DNA from: an uncultured Alphaproteobacteria bacterium
Lineage (GTDB): Bacteria; Pseudomonadota; Alphaproteobacteria; Puniceispirillales; Marisalimonadaceae
DNA length: 64,000 bases
NCBI GenBank assembly: GCA_937142855.1
Contig: CAKZQZ010000054.1
Coordinates: 23,719-87,718, forward strand
Direction: 5' to 3'
Shown here: positions 1 to 9,060 of the stretch, piece by piece
Numbering within the stretch: position 1 is the first letter of the stretch
Layout: each line of letters begins with the position of its first letter
Notes under the pieces: model-generated
What the model saw: the letters and a program-made list of their open reading frames with translations, nothing else
Told to the model about the DNA's origin: nothing
Databases searched by the model: none
Program-made: the position numbers and the translations under genes

Positions 1-426
1 TTTTCTAAAATTTTCGAAAAAAGTTTTAGATAATTTTTTTGCTGTGCTTAGTATTAGGCGACTACCAAGCTGAGCTATTTTACCCTTAACTTCACTTTTG
101 GCAGTATATTTCAGAATAGTTTCATTATCAATTTCTGAGAGTTCAACATCTGCACCACCTTTAGCAAATCCAGCTACTCCACCATCACCCTCTCCGCTAA
201 GAGCGTATTTATTTGGAGCACCTGAGAGGTCTAATACAACCTTTCCTTTGAATTTAGCCTTTATAGGACCAATTTTTAAAACAACTTTAGCTGATAAAGA
301 ACCATCTTCATTTTCTAATAATTCTTCACATCCTGGAATACAAATCTTTAGAACTTCGAGATCGTTTAAAGAGTCATAGACATAGTTTAATTTGGCGGGC
401 AATTTTATTTCATCTTTTAATTCCAT
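1..426 (-). CDS. CoxG-like SRPBCC family protein (3' end outside window)
   Basis: This minus-strand gene starts with ATG at 426 and runs off the left edge, so about 142 codons are visible. The protein begins MELKDEIKLPAKLNYVYDSL and contains the CoxG features 'LEVLKICIPGCEEL', 'GPIKAKFKGKV' and 'GEGDGGVAGFAKGGADVEL'. CoxG proteins (pfam06240) have a START/SRPBCC fold and accompany aerobic CO dehydrogenase and related molybdenum hydroxylases, where they are thought to help membrane attachment or maturation. The xdhC and MobA-like genes at 11-13 kb fit the same theme. A catalytic-subunit gene would be expected outside the window, but this is inference. The family call is firm; the exact partner enzyme is unknown. 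Confidence 0.8.
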   Translation of the reverse strand, partial: MELKDEIKLPAKLNYVYDSLNDLEVLKICIPGCEELLENEDGSLSAKVVLKIGPIKAKFKGKVVLDLSGAPNKYALSGEGDGGVAGFAKGGADVELSEIDNETILKYTAKSEVKGKIAQLGSRLILSTAKKLSKTFFENFRK

Positions 427-449
427 AACAAATCCCAAACTAATTAATA

Positions 450-534
450 TGGTAGGGATACCCGGAATCGAACCGGGAAGCCTTGCGGCACTGGTTTTTG
501 AGACCAGCGTGTTTACCTATTTCACCATATCCCC
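450..534 (-). tRNA. tRNA-Leu (anticodon CAA)
   Basis: Read on the minus strand, the sequence folds as a tRNA with a long variable arm. The acceptor stem GGGGATA pairs with TATCCCT, with one G-U pair at the end. The anticodon stem GCTGGT/ACCAGT encloses loop CTCAAAA, giving anticodon CAA. The T-arm is CCGGG-TTCGAAT-CCCGG. The discriminator base is A and a 3' CCA is encoded (452-450). The long variable arm and the anticodon both indicate leucine. Confidence 0.93.
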
Positions 535-626
535 ATAAATAAGTATTGGATGATTATATATATCAATGATATCAAATTGAAAGAAATTTATAAAAGATGT
601 TAATATGTTTTTAACAAATTATAGCG

Positions 627-1226
627 ATGAATCCAAAAAATTATAAAAACAAAATTAATGCTTTAATTTTAAAAGCTAAAGAAAATGCAATTAAACCAAT
701 GGCTGATAGGGTTCTTGCATTTATTTCACTTATTGAATCAATTATTTTTCCAATTCCAGTAGATCCTTTATTAGCTGGCTTAACTTTAGCCGCTCCCCAA
801 AAAGCTTTTCGATTTGCGTTAGTTTGTACTTTAGGATCAGTAGTTGGTGGGATAATAGGTTGGCTTCTTGGTTTTTTGATGGGCACATCTATAGAAAATA
901 TTTTTATGCAAATTCCTTGGTTCACTAAAGAAAAATTTACTGCTGTTCAAAATGCTTATAAAGAAAATGGGATGTTGATTATCTTCTTAGGCGCGTTTAC
1001 CCCCCTTCCATATAAAATTATTACAATTACAAGTGGAGTTGCTGGTGTAAATATTTTTGCCTTTATTTTAATGTCGATTGTAGGAAGAGGTATTAGGTTT
1101 TTTATTGTAGCATATTTAGTAAAATTTTTTGGAAAACCAGCGCTACTTTTCTTAAAAAAACATCTAGTATTTGCATCAAGTATTTTTGGAATAGTAATAA
1201 TAATTTTTTCAATTTATATATTTTAA
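627..1226 (+). CDS. YqaA/DedA-like (VTT domain) membrane protein
   Basis: The 199-residue protein has several hydrophobic segments and the VTT/SNARE-associated signatures 'ESIIFPIPVDPLL' (about residues 37-49) and 'GAFTPLPYKIITITSG' (about 130-145). The second is the re-entrant loop motif of the YqaA subgroup. DedA-superfamily proteins act in the inner membrane, and several are implicated in polyprenyl-phosphate or phospholipid flipping; which lipid this one handles cannot be read from sequence. The stop codon directly abuts the dsbB start, so the two are probably co-transcribed with coq7. No strong Shine-Dalgarno is seen before the ATG. Confidence 0.8.
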   Translation: MNPKNYKNKINALILKAKENAIKPMADRVLAFISLIESIIFPIPVDPLLAGLTLAAPQKAFRFALVCTLGSVVGGIIGWLLGFLMGTSIENIFMQIPWFTKEKFTAVQNAYKENGMLIIFLGAFTPLPYKIITITSGVAGVNIFAFILMSIVGRGIRFFIVAYLVKFFGKPALLFLKKHLVFASSIFGIVIIIFSIYIF

Positions 1227-1709
1227 ATGACTAACAATAATATATATAAAATATCCTTATTAGCATCTTCTTTAATGCTTCTCTCAGCTTTTTATCTTGA
1301 ATATTTTCAAGGTGCTTTACCATGTGACCTATGTATAACTCAAAGATGGTTTCATGGTTTAATTATTACTTACTCACTAATATCAATTTTTATTTTAGAA
1401 AAATTTATTAATGTAAAAATTTTTATACTAATAGTCCTCTCATTTACTTGGCTGGCAAGTGCTATAGCTGGATTATATCATTTCGGAATTGAAATGAATT
1501 TCTGGTTAGGACCAGATGATTGCTCTTCGAATATTGATTTTTCAAAAGATCTACTTACATACTTACTAAATAAGTCACCTATTAAATGTGATGAAATAAT
1601 GTTTAAAATATTAGGATTGTCTCTTGCAGGCTGGAATGCTCTACTATCATTCCTGATGTCTTTGGCAATAAGTTATTTTATAATTTTCAAAAGGTCATTA
1701 AGCATATGA
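1227..1709 (+). CDS. dsbB: DsbB-like disulfide bond formation protein
   Basis: The 160-residue inner-membrane protein has about four hydrophobic helices. The first periplasmic loop carries the C33-x-x-C36 pair in 'LPCDLCITQRW', a DsbB hallmark. The second loop holds a separated cysteine pair, C99 and C121. DsbB reoxidises the periplasmic thiol oxidase DsbA and passes electrons to ubiquinone. The gene begins on the base after the upstream stop, and its own stop overlaps the next start as ATGA. Its neighbour coq7 makes ubiquinone, the acceptor DsbB uses, so the coupling is sensible. Confidence 0.88.
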   Translation: MTNNNIYKISLLASSLMLLSAFYLEYFQGALPCDLCITQRWFHGLIITYSLISIFILEKFINVKIFILIVLSFTWLASAIAGLYHFGIEMNFWLGPDDCSSNIDFSKDLLTYLLNKSPIKCDEIMFKILGLSLAGWNALLSFLMSLAISYFIIFKRSLSI

Positions 1710-2230
1710 GCAATAGTTTAAATAAAGAAAAACTAGATTCTATTTTACGAGTAGACCATGCAGGTGAAACTGCAGCAGCCAAAATCTATGATGGTCAATT
1801 AGCTATCTTAAAAAACACTCCAGTTGGTCCAACAATCCAACATATGAAAGACCAAGAGCAAGAACATTTAGACACTTTCAATAAACTTTTGGTAGAAAAT
1901 GATACAAGACCAACAGCTCTTCTTCCCTTATGGAATGTAATGGGATTTGGACTAGGTGTTGCTAGTGCAGTATTAGGCGAAAAAGCTGCAATGGCTTGTA
2001 CTATAGCGGTTGAGGAAGTTATTGGCGAACATTATGCTAAACAAGCTGAGATATTAGATGATGAACACAAAGACCTTAAGTCTACTTTAATAAAGTTTAG
2101 AGACGATGAATTAGATCATCTTGAAACCGGTGTAGAGCACGATGGCAAAAGCGCACCTGGATATCAATTAATGAAAGCCGTTGTTCAAATGGGTTGTAGA
2201 ACAGCTATAAAAATTTCTGAAAAAATCTAG
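1706..2230 (+). CDS. coq7: Demethoxyubiquinone hydroxylase Coq7 family
   Basis: The 174-residue protein belongs to the carboxylate-bridged di-iron Coq7/CLK-1 family. It hydroxylates 5-demethoxyubiquinol late in ubiquinone synthesis at the inner membrane. The six iron ligands of the family are visible: E21 (in 'DHAGE'), E51-x-x-H54, a glutamate near 103-104, and E135-x-x-H138 in 'DDELDHLE'. The length matches single-domain bacterial and mitochondrial Coq7. It is translationally coupled to dsbB by a four-base overlap. I see no missing ligand. Confidence 0.92.
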   Translation: MSNSLNKEKLDSILRVDHAGETAAAKIYDGQLAILKNTPVGPTIQHMKDQEQEHLDTFNKLLVENDTRPTALLPLWNVMGFGLGVASAVLGEKAAMACTIAVEEVIGEHYAKQAEILDDEHKDLKSTLIKFRDDELDHLETGVEHDGKSAPGYQLMKAVVQMGCRTAIKISEKI

Positions 2231-2236
2231 TATGTT

Positions 2237-2800
2237 TCAGTTAGTGTTTTCTAATTCAGAATCCCAATACAAAAAATCACGCCAAGATTCGTGAAGATAG
2301 TTGGGTGGAAAATTCTTACCATTATTTTTTAATAATTGTGAAGTTGGTGGAATAGGTTTTATTAGAGGAAACATATTAATCTCTTTTGTGTTCTTGCTTC
2401 CTTTTTTAAAATTACATGGCCTACATGCGGCAACAACATTTGTCCAGTTTGTTTTCCCACCATGAGATCTTGGGATTACATGATCAAAAGTTAAATCATG
2501 AGATTTTTTTAGAGCTCCACAATATTGGCACGAAAACTTATCTCTTAAAAAAACATTGAACCTCGAAAAAACGGGTGATTTTTGACTTTTAATATACTCC
2601 TTTAAAGAAATAACACTTGGTAGTTTCATAGAAAATCCAGGAGACCTTATGATCTCATCATACTCTGATACAATATTAACTCTATCTAGAAAGACAGCTT
2701 TTATAGTGTCTTGCCAAGACCAAAGTGATAATGGAAAATAACTTAAGGGTTGATAATCAGCATTCAAAACTAATGTGGGTGAAAAAGAATAAGCTGTCAT
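2237..2800 (-). CDS. HNH endonuclease family protein
   Basis: The 187-residue protein has a central HNH nuclease fold. A zinc knuckle is formed by C91/C94 and C126/C129, and the catalytic stretch is 'DHVIPRSHGG' (D106-H107) followed by N121. This stand-alone HNH type is common in alphaproteobacterial chromosomes and has no defined role; DNA repair or nicking is a guess. It converges with coq7, with six bases between the stops. Nothing nearby suggests a mobile element or restriction system. Confidence 0.82.
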   Translation of the reverse strand: MTAYSFSPTLVLNADYQPLSYFPLSLWSWQDTIKAVFLDRVNIVSEYDEIIRSPGFSMKLPSVISLKEYIKSQKSPVFSRFNVFLRDKFSCQYCGALKKSHDLTFDHVIPRSHGGKTNWTNVVAACRPCNFKKGSKNTKEINMFPLIKPIPPTSQLLKNNGKNFPPNYLHESWRDFLYWDSELENTN

Positions 2801-2883
2801 AAACTCTATTTTGATTAATTTTTTATTATAAATTAGATTAACAATATTAAATTTTTATTAAATAGGAAATTTTATTTATTTAA

Positions 2884-3543
2884 TTAGTTTAGTTTTTTTA
2901 ACATCTCCATACCCTTGCTTATACCGTCGGGGTCAATTCCATGGCCTAAATTTGGCCTTGCGAAAATATTTGTATCGAAGCCAACTTGATCTAATAGAAG
3001 TTTTGATTTCTCCAATGAGATAAAAGGAACCACTTCGTCTTGTTCTCCATGAACTAATAAAACAGGAGTAGAAAAAAATTTATGTTTATCATCAATGATA
3101 TTATCTTTTGCGGCTTGAACGTTCTCTAACCTAAGAGCACCTGAATAACCGATTATACCAGCTAATTGATGCTTGCTAATTAGTAAACATTGCATAGCCA
3201 TCATTGCACCTTGTGAAAAACCAATCAAAATTACATCTTTGAAGCTAAGACCAACACTCATAGCCTCTTTTTCAATTAAAGATAATAAATTATTTGAGGC
3301 TTGGATCGCTCCCATTGGAATTTCTTCTATAGGAAACCATTGTCTTCCCTGTGGCGACATTGCACATGGGAAAGGAGCGTCTGGAGAAATAAAAGTAGCA
3401 TTGGGTAATGCCATAGAAAATGGGTTTGCAAGGTCAATAAGATCTTTTCCATCTGCACCATAACCATGTAAAAAAATTACTAATTTGCTTGGATTCCCTC
3501 CAGCTGCAGGTGCTTGTCTATATATATTAGTATTATCTTTCAT
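2884..3543 (-). CDS. Phospholipase/carboxylesterase family hydrolase
   Basis: This alpha/beta hydrolase of the Abhydrolase_2 (carboxylesterase / YpfH-like) type has the oxyanion-region motif 'FLHGYGADGKDL', the nucleophile elbow 'GFSQGA' (Ser about 110), an acid residue in 'VHGEQDEVVP' and the histidine in 'NLGHGID'. It probably hydrolyses short acyl esters in the cytoplasm; the natural substrate is unknown. The open frame extends to a TTG at 3588, but the ATG at 3543 has an AGGG about ten bases upstream and gives 219 residues, the usual family length, so I place the start there. Confidence 0.83.
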   Translation of the reverse strand: MKDNTNIYRQAPAAGGNPSKLVIFLHGYGADGKDLIDLANPFSMALPNATFISPDAPFPCAMSPQGRQWFPIEEIPMGAIQASNNLLSLIEKEAMSVGLSFKDVILIGFSQGAMMAMQCLLISKHQLAGIIGYSGALRLENVQAAKDNIIDDKHKFFSTPVLLVHGEQDEVVPFISLEKSKLLLDQVGFDTNIFARPNLGHGIDPDGISKGMEMLKKLN

Positions 3544-3660
3544 TTCAGCCCTATTATTATGTTCACTATATGAATATATCCTTATCAAAAAAATGTTACT
3601 AGTATTACTTGATGTTATGATATGTTATTTATTTAATCTTAATTAATTAGTAAAAGTTTA

Positions 3661-4677
3661 ATGAAAAACATTTTTGAAAACTCAAATAAATTGATCGATC
3701 CGTTTGGCAGGGATGTAAATTACTTAAGAGTTTCTGTTACTGACAGATGTGATTTTAGATGCACTTATTGCATGGCTGAGGATATGCAATTTCTTCCTAA
3801 GAAAGATATTCTGAGTCTAGAAGAGCTAGAAACAGTTTGTAGAGTTTTTATGAAACTTGGTACTAGAAAGATTAGGCTTACTGGTGGTGAACCTCTTGTA
3901 AGAAAAGGAATTATGCAAGTTATCAAAAACTTGGGCAAAGAAGTTGGAAATTCTCTTGACGAATTGACTATAACAACAAATGGTAGCCAATTAGAAACAA
4001 AGGCTGAGGATCTTTATAATGCAGGTGTAAGACGCATAAATGTTTCTCTAGATCATCTTGATCCATTAAAATTTAAAGAAATAACTAGATGGGGTGACCT
4101 TGAGAAAGTTAAAAGAGGGTTGCATAAGGCACGCGAAGTAGGATTAAAAATAAAAATTAATACTGTAGCAATCAGTAATTTTAATCAAAGTCATTTGCCA
4201 GATATCCTTAAATGGTGTGGTGAAGAAGGTTTTGATATGACTATTATTGAAGTTATGCCCATGGGTGATATTGGAGGAGATACTAGATATGGGCAATATT
4301 TACCTCTCTCACAAGTTCGTCAAGATTTGGAAAAAGAATTTACCTTAAAAGATCTTCCAGAAAGAACTAGTGGTCCTGCAAGATACGTTTCCGTTGAAGA
4401 AACCAAAAATAAATTAGGCTTTATAACTCCCCTGACACATAATTTTTGTGAAAGTTGTAACAGGGTTAGACTGACTTGCACTGGTATTCTTTACATGTGT
4501 TTAGGACAAGATGATAACGCTGACCTAAAAACAGTTCTAAGAGATAAAGGTGCTGAAGCTCTAGAGGATGCTATTAGAAGTGCAATTGGCAGAAAGCCTA
4601 AAGGTCATGATTTTGAGATTTCTCGTCAATCAACTAATGTTTCTGTAAATAGGCACATGTCTCTTACTGGTGGATAA
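3661..4677 (+). CDS. moaA: GTP 3',8-cyclase MoaA
   Basis: MoaA is a radical-SAM enzyme that rearranges GTP in the first step of molybdenum cofactor synthesis, together with MoaC. The N-terminal 4Fe-4S site is C30-x3-C34-x2-C37 ('CDFRCTYC'), followed by the SAM-binding 'GGEP' (about 75). The second cluster site is C263-x2-C266-x13-C280 in '[13 protein letters not shown]', and the C-terminal GG tail important for activity is intact. The 338-residue length is typical. It stands alone; moaC is not in the window. It connects to xdhC, the MobA-like gene and tupABC. Confidence 0.95.
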   Translation: MKNIFENSNKLIDPFGRDVNYLRVSVTDRCDFRCTYCMAEDMQFLPKKDILSLEELETVCRVFMKLGTRKIRLTGGEPLVRKGIMQVIKNLGKEVGNSLDELTITTNGSQLETKAEDLYNAGVRRINVSLDHLDPLKFKEITRWGDLEKVKRGLHKAREVGLKIKINTVAISNFNQSHLPDILKWCGEEGFDMTIIEVMPMGDIGGDTRYGQYLPLSQVRQDLEKEFTLKDLPERTSGPARYVSVEETKNKLGFITPLTHNFCESCNRVRLTCTGILYMCLGQDDNADLKTVLRDKGAEALEDAIRSAIGRKPKGHDFEISRQSTNVSVNRHMSLTGG

Positions 4678-4679
4678 AG

Positions 4680-5852
4680 TTATTTAAAACTAAGTTCCTG
4701 GGGTTTAATCACTAAAATACTAATAAACAAAGTTATAATGGGAATAGTTGTATAAAACATCATTACTTCCCAACCAAGTGTGTTATGTAAAGCTCCTGCC
4801 AAAAATGATCCAGTGGCAACAAATGTAAAAATAATGAAATCTGTTACACCTTGTACCTTAGGTCTTTCTTCCGGAGAAGCTGATTTTGCTATAACGTCAC
4901 TACCACCAACATATAAAAAGTTCCAACCTAAACCACATAAGAAAAGAGCAATCCAAAAATTTAGAACCGTTTCTCCAACTATAGCAAATGAAATTGAAAT
5001 AACATATAGTAAAACACCTGCCATCATTACGTTCTTATTGCCAAATTTCATTATAATAAACCCTGTAAAAAAAGAGGGTGCAAACATTGCAATTACATGC
5101 CACTGAATTACTGTAGCACTTGCTTCATCTCCTAATTTACACACATTAACAATTTGAAGCGGGGTAGCCGTCATAATAAAACTCATTAGAGAATACCCTA
5201 CTGCGGCAGCTAAAATCGCAATTAGCAAATTTTTTCTAAATAAAATTTGACTTAGAGGTCTCAATAGATTTTTGTTTGGTAATGGTTTTTCTATTTTTAT
5301 AAATAATAAAATTATGAAGTTCAAAACCTGAATAAACGCTGCAAGCAAATAAGACGCTAAATAAATATAATCAGGGAAAAAATCAAAAGAGCTTTTTGAG
5401 ATTTCAGGCCCAACCACAGCTGCAATCACACCACCCGCAAGAACTAATGAAATAGCCTTACTTTTTAAATTTATGGGGACATTATCTGCTGCTGCATAAC
5501 GATAAAACTGTTGATTGGCTTGAGAAAAACCTAATAAAATTGATCCAAGAATAAACAATGAAAAGCTTCTATCATAAATTGAAAAAACTATAACTAAGCA
5601 ACCTATAAATGCAGAAAGCGCTCCCAATAAAAACATAGGTCTTCTTCCAAATTTACCCATCAAGAGAGACACTGGTATTAAAGTAAGTGCTATAGTAAGA
5701 AACTGAATTGATAGAGGTAAAGTAGCCAAGGCTGAATTAGTAGATAAAATAGTTCCAACCAAGCCCGTATTAATCATATTAATGTTAGTGGTTGTAATAG
5801 ATAAACCTTGGGCAATTGAAAGTATAAGCGTATTTCTTTTATCTAATTGCAA
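4680..5852 (-). CDS. MFS transporter
   Basis: The 390-residue protein has about twelve hydrophobic helices and the major facilitator loop 'GKFGRRPMFLLGA' between helices 2 and 3 (about residues 66-78). The start codon is TTG at 5852; the first internal ATG is 24 codons in and would cut helix 1. The substrate cannot be told. The gene converges on moaA with a two-base gap, so the two transcripts must overlap at their 3' ends. Confidence 0.75.
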   Translation of the reverse strand: MQLDKRNTLILSIAQGLSITTTNINMINTGLVGTILSTNSALATLPLSIQFLTIALTLIPVSLLMGKFGRRPMFLLGALSAFIGCLVIVFSIYDRSFSLFILGSILLGFSQANQQFYRYAAADNVPINLKSKAISLVLAGGVIAAVVGPEISKSSFDFFPDYIYLASYLLAAFIQVLNFIILLFIKIEKPLPNKNLLRPLSQILFRKNLLIAILAAAVGYSLMSFIMTATPLQIVNVCKLGDEASATVIQWHVIAMFAPSFFTGFIIMKFGNKNVMMAGVLLYVISISFAIVGETVLNFWIALFLCGLGWNFLYVGGSDVIAKSASPEERPKVQGVTDFIIFTFVATGSFLAGALHNTLGWEVMMFYTTIPIITLFISILVIKPQELSFK

Positions 5853-5916
5853 CTACTTATTGTCTTTATAAAGAGATGATATTAACTTCATAAAATAATC
5901 TTTCAAAAAATTTCTG

Positions 5917-6996
5917 ATGGAGATAGATTTGAAAAGGTATTCTGGCCCCGGACCAAAAAACCTTATTACAGATGTTATTGGAGTGCAAGTAGGTCATGCA
6001 GAGGACATGATGATTGGGACAGGTGTAACAGTTATCTCTGGTGACAAACCTTTTTCTACAGCAGTTGACGTTAGAGGAGGAGGGCCAGGCACTAGGGAAA
6101 CTGATATGTTAAGTTTAGAAAATTCTATTGGACGTTCAGATGCTATTGTCCTTTCTGGAGGATCTGCTTATGGGCTGGATGCTTGTTCTGAGGTACAAGA
6201 TTTATTAAGACAAGATAAAAAAGGCTATGAGTTAGGTAAGGCTATTATTCCTCTTGTTCCAGGTGCTGTTATATTTGATCTTAATATCAACGAAAACCCA
6301 CATGTTAATGAAGTAGGAAAACACTCTCCATGGAGAAAATTAGCAAATAAAGCTTATAACTCACTTAGCAAGAACTTTAAGCAGGGATCATATGGTGCAG
6401 GTTGCGGTGCAACTACCGCTACATTAAAAGGCGGGCAAGGCTCTTCATCTTGGGTACAAAAACTTTCAAATGAAGAAGAATATACAATTGGAGCTCTTGT
6501 TATAAATAACGCTGTTGGTAATCCATTACTAAATGAAGGCCCTCATTTTTTATCTGGTTTTTTAGAAATTGCAAATGAGTTTGGAGGTTATGGTGCTTCT
6601 TCTGAAAATTACGACCATATTCTTAGAGCAAAAAGAGTTCCATCTTCTCTTGGCCTTTCAAATACCTTTAATGATATTGCAAGTAATACGGTTATAGCCG
6701 TTATTGCAACTGATGCCCCTGTTACAAGAGCCAATCTAAAAAGAATGGCAATGATGGCTCATGATGGAATCGCTAAATCATTAAGTCCAGCTCATACCCC
6801 AATGGATGGAGATACAATTTTTGCCATCTCTAGTAACGAAGTAATAAATAAAGAGATTTTAGAAAGTACAGATATTTTAGCTTTAGGTGCTAGGGCCAGT
6901 GACTGCTTAGCCAGAGCATGCAATAAGGCTATTTACGAGGCTATTAAAGTAGGAAAATCTAAGCCAAGCTGGAAGAGTCTATTTGAAGTTGAATAA
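5917..6996 (+). CDS. P1 family (DmpA-type) peptidase
   Basis: This 359-residue protein is of the DmpA/BapA family, N-terminal-nucleophile aminopeptidases that cleave themselves into two chains. Family blocks are clear: 'ITDVIGVQVGHAED' (about 17-30), 'DVRGGGPGTRETDML' (51-65), 'LSGGSAYGLDA' (79-89), 'SYGAGCGATT' (158-167) and 'NTVIAVIATDAPV' (257-269). By position the self-cleavage nucleophile would be T258 after N257, where DmpA itself has Gly-Ser; I infer this from alignment in my head. Substrates may be D- or beta-amino peptides. It lies between an MFS gene and pssA with no clear partner. Confidence 0.82.
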   Translation: MEIDLKRYSGPGPKNLITDVIGVQVGHAEDMMIGTGVTVISGDKPFSTAVDVRGGGPGTRETDMLSLENSIGRSDAIVLSGGSAYGLDACSEVQDLLRQDKKGYELGKAIIPLVPGAVIFDLNINENPHVNEVGKHSPWRKLANKAYNSLSKNFKQGSYGAGCGATTATLKGGQGSSSWVQKLSNEEEYTIGALVINNAVGNPLLNEGPHFLSGFLEIANEFGGYGASSENYDHILRAKRVPSSLGLSNTFNDIASNTVIAVIATDAPVTRANLKRMAMMAHDGIAKSLSPAHTPMDGDTIFAISSNEVINKEILESTDILALGARASDCLARACNKAIYEAIKVGKSKPSWKSLFEVE

Positions 6997-7005
6997 GATT
7001 TTTAT

Positions 7006-7797
7006 CTAATCTTTTAAATTAAGTGCCTGTGCTTTTTTTTTCAAACGCCAGTAAAAAATTGATGCAAGAGGTAGACTAAATATATAAACAAGTACCAAAA
7101 TTATAAAGCCTCTGATTGGATTACTAATAATAGCATTACTTAAAAGTGCCAAAACTATTAATAGTGGTATCACAAAAGATTTAGGAATCTGGAAAACTTT
7201 ACCCGAAAAAGTTGGCAAATTACTTACCATAGCAACTGAAATAAAACCTATCCATAACCCAACTACTTCAAAAGTTTTCAAATTATGAAATTGTAAATAT
7301 TCGTCAATTGCAATTGGAAACAACAACAAAAATGCAGCAGCAGGGGTTGGAACACCATTAAAATAATTCTTAGCATAACTTGGCCTTTCGGATAATTCTG
7401 AATTAAACCTAGCCAGTCTAAGACCTGAACAAATGACGAATAAAACAATCACAATCCAAAATAAATTTCCTTGAGGTTTATCCATCCATAGATAGATGCT
7501 AAATGCTGGAACAGCTCCAAAAACAACAAAGTCTGAGAGTGAATCAAGATGCATTCCAAATTCACTTGTAGATTTTAATAATCTTGCAACTCTTCCATCA
7601 AGCATATCAAATACCGATGCTATTATAATCATTATAATAACATTATCCCAATTATTAAAAATAGCCTGATACATTGCTTGCAAGCCAAAGATTAGTGCAC
7701 AGATTGTAAGAAAATTTGGCAGCATCCAAACAACAGAAAAACGTCTAGGTCTGGCTTGCAATGCTTTTTTAGCTAATTTGATTCCTTTATTTTTCAT
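7006..7797 (-). CDS. pssA: CDP-diacylglycerol-serine O-phosphatidyltransferase
   Basis: PssA joins CDP-diacylglycerol and serine to make phosphatidylserine. The CDP-alcohol phosphatidyltransferase motif is complete in 'DMLDGRVARLL...GMHLDSLSD', spanning about residues 64-89 (D-x2-D-G-x2-A-R-x8-G-x3-D-x3-D). Several membrane helices follow. The ATG at 7797 is preferred over an adjacent upstream TTG at 7800. It overlaps the 3' end of psd by about 11 bases, so the two are translationally coupled. Together they supply phosphatidylethanolamine. Confidence 0.92.
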   Translation of the reverse strand: MKNKGIKLAKKALQARPRRFSVVWMLPNFLTICALIFGLQAMYQAIFNNWDNVIIMIIIASVFDMLDGRVARLLKSTSEFGMHLDSLSDFVVFGAVPAFSIYLWMDKPQGNLFWIVIVLFVICSGLRLARFNSELSERPSYAKNYFNGVPTPAAAFLLLFPIAIDEYLQFHNLKTFEVVGLWIGFISVAMVSNLPTFSGKVFQIPKSFVIPLLIVLALLSNAIISNPIRGFIILVLVYIFSLPLASIFYWRLKKKAQALNLKD

Positions 7798-8512
7798 CAA
7801 TATTTCTCTTTACTGACTTACTACTTTTAGTAAAATCAGCAACAATAGTCTCTCCGGCAATCATTTTCTGACCGACCAAAACCATTGTGGAGGCTTCTGA
7901 TGGGAAATACACATCTACTCTACTACCAAATCTTATAAGACCAAACATATCACCAGCTTTTAAATCAGAACCGATATCAACATCACAAATAATTCTTCTT
8001 GCCACTAATCCTGCAATCTGAACAAATGCTATTTTTTTTCCATTTTCAGTGTCCATTCCAAGAATAAGTCTCTCATTATCAGAAGAGGCCTTATCTAAAC
8101 TTGCATTAAAGAATGCTCCAGGAATATAATTTTTATAAGTAATTTGCCCAGACATTGGTGAACGGTTAACATGAACATCAAAAACATTCATAAAAATACA
8201 GACTCTAGTCCAATTTCCATCAGGTAAACCTAACTCTTGATCCGGTGTTACTTTTGAAATTTCAATAACTCTTCCATCTGCAGGTGAAATAATAAGATTG
8301 TTTTTATTAGCGCCTGACAATACTGGCGTAATACGATCTGGGTTTCTAAAAAAATAAACGCACCAAACTGTTAGCACCAACCCAACAAAATATAATGGGC
8401 TCCATAGCCATCCAACTATCACCGTAAAAACAAAAAAAATAGCAATAAATGGAATGCCTGCTGGATGTATAGGAGTAATAACCGATGTTTTAATAGAATC
8501 TATAATATTCAT
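7787..8512 (-). CDS. psd: Phosphatidylserine decarboxylase proenzyme
   Basis: Psd decarboxylates phosphatidylserine to phosphatidylethanolamine. The 241-residue protein is the short bacterial form. It cleaves itself at the Gly196-Ser197 bond in 'IRFGSRVDVYFP', which creates the pyruvoyl group. Conserved blocks 'ISPADGRV' (about 75-82) and 'FMNVFDVHVNRSP' (about 107-119) are present, and two N-terminal hydrophobic helices anchor it. It is the first gene of a psd-pssA operon, the usual alphaproteobacterial order. Confidence 0.93.
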   Translation of the reverse strand: MNIIDSIKTSVITPIHPAGIPFIAIFFVFTVIVGWLWSPLYFVGLVLTVWCVYFFRNPDRITPVLSGANKNNLIISPADGRVIEISKVTPDQELGLPDGNWTRVCIFMNVFDVHVNRSPMSGQITYKNYIPGAFFNASLDKASSDNERLILGMDTENGKKIAFVQIAGLVARRIICDVDIGSDLKAGDMFGLIRFGSRVDVYFPSEASTMVLVGQKMIAGETIVADFTKSSKSVKRNIDEK

Positions 8513-8630
8513 CTTATTTATACCGAAATTTTAATTTAGGAATTGTCCAAATTATGTAATTTTATTATTTTCTACATATGTTATATTATAAAAAGTTAAT
8601 TTTTAACACAAAAACATCATTACATATATA

Positions 8631-8936
8631 GTGAGAGAAATTTTGAACAAAGTTAAAGAAAAAAAATTAAAAGCCATAAAGTCTGAAATTTCAGAGATTT
8701 CTAAACTAGTATCATCTAATACAAACAATGAATTGGAGGATAATGATCATGATGATTTTAAAAAATTAGAAAGTGATACTATTACTCTTACTAAAATAGT
8801 CGATAATGTATCTAATAACTTTGATAAACATCGATTAGAAGAAATTTCCGAAGAATTAAAAAATATAAGGATTACTCTTGCTAAACAAGATACAATTCTT
8901 AGAGATATCTTATTAAAACTAGATGAAAACAATTAA
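8631..8936 (+). CDS. Small predicted coiled-coil protein, unknown function
   Basis: The 101-residue (or 97-residue) protein is highly charged, with no cysteine, no signal peptide and no membrane segment. Hydrophobic residues recur at heptad-like spacing ('KLESDTITLTKIV', 'EELKNIRITLAKQ'), suggesting a long helical coiled coil. The frame opens with GTG at 8631. A TTG at 8643 preceded by AGAGA is an alternative start. I do not recognise a family. It is transcribed away from psd and stands alone, and its codon use resembles that of the neighbours. Confidence 0.55.
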   Translation: MREILNKVKEKKLKAIKSEISEISKLVSSNTNNELEDNDHDDFKKLESDTITLTKIVDNVSNNFDKHRLEEISEELKNIRITLAKQDTILRDILLKLDENN

Positions 8937-9050
8937 TTAATGTTAAAGTTTGATGGAAATCTTAAATTTTAATAGTAAAATATTGATATTAAAAAAACTG
9001 TATCTTTTTTGGTACCGTGTTATATATTAACTGCTAGTTACCAAATTAGT

Positions 9051-9055
9051 GGAGG
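9051..9055 (+). promoter_or_regulatory. Shine-Dalgarno fixing the start of the Ig-repeat protein
   Basis: GGAGG lies five bases before the ATG at 9061. An in-frame GTG at 9049 overlaps this ribosome site and so is unlikely to be used. Choosing 9061 also puts a clean signal peptide at the N-terminus. Confidence 0.75.
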
Positions 9056-9060
9056 TTCAC

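Noticed and set aside
450..534. The tRNA-Leu as an integration site for a mobile element
   Set aside because: No integrase, direct repeat of the tRNA end, or change of base composition is seen next to it.
2237..2800. HNH nuclease as part of a phage, restriction or homing system
   Set aside because: Neighbours are housekeeping genes and the protein is the common stand-alone chromosomal type.
6995..7013. Possible terminator between the P1 peptidase gene and pssA
   Set aside because: Only a six-base, mostly A/T stem with a seven-base loop; no better than background.
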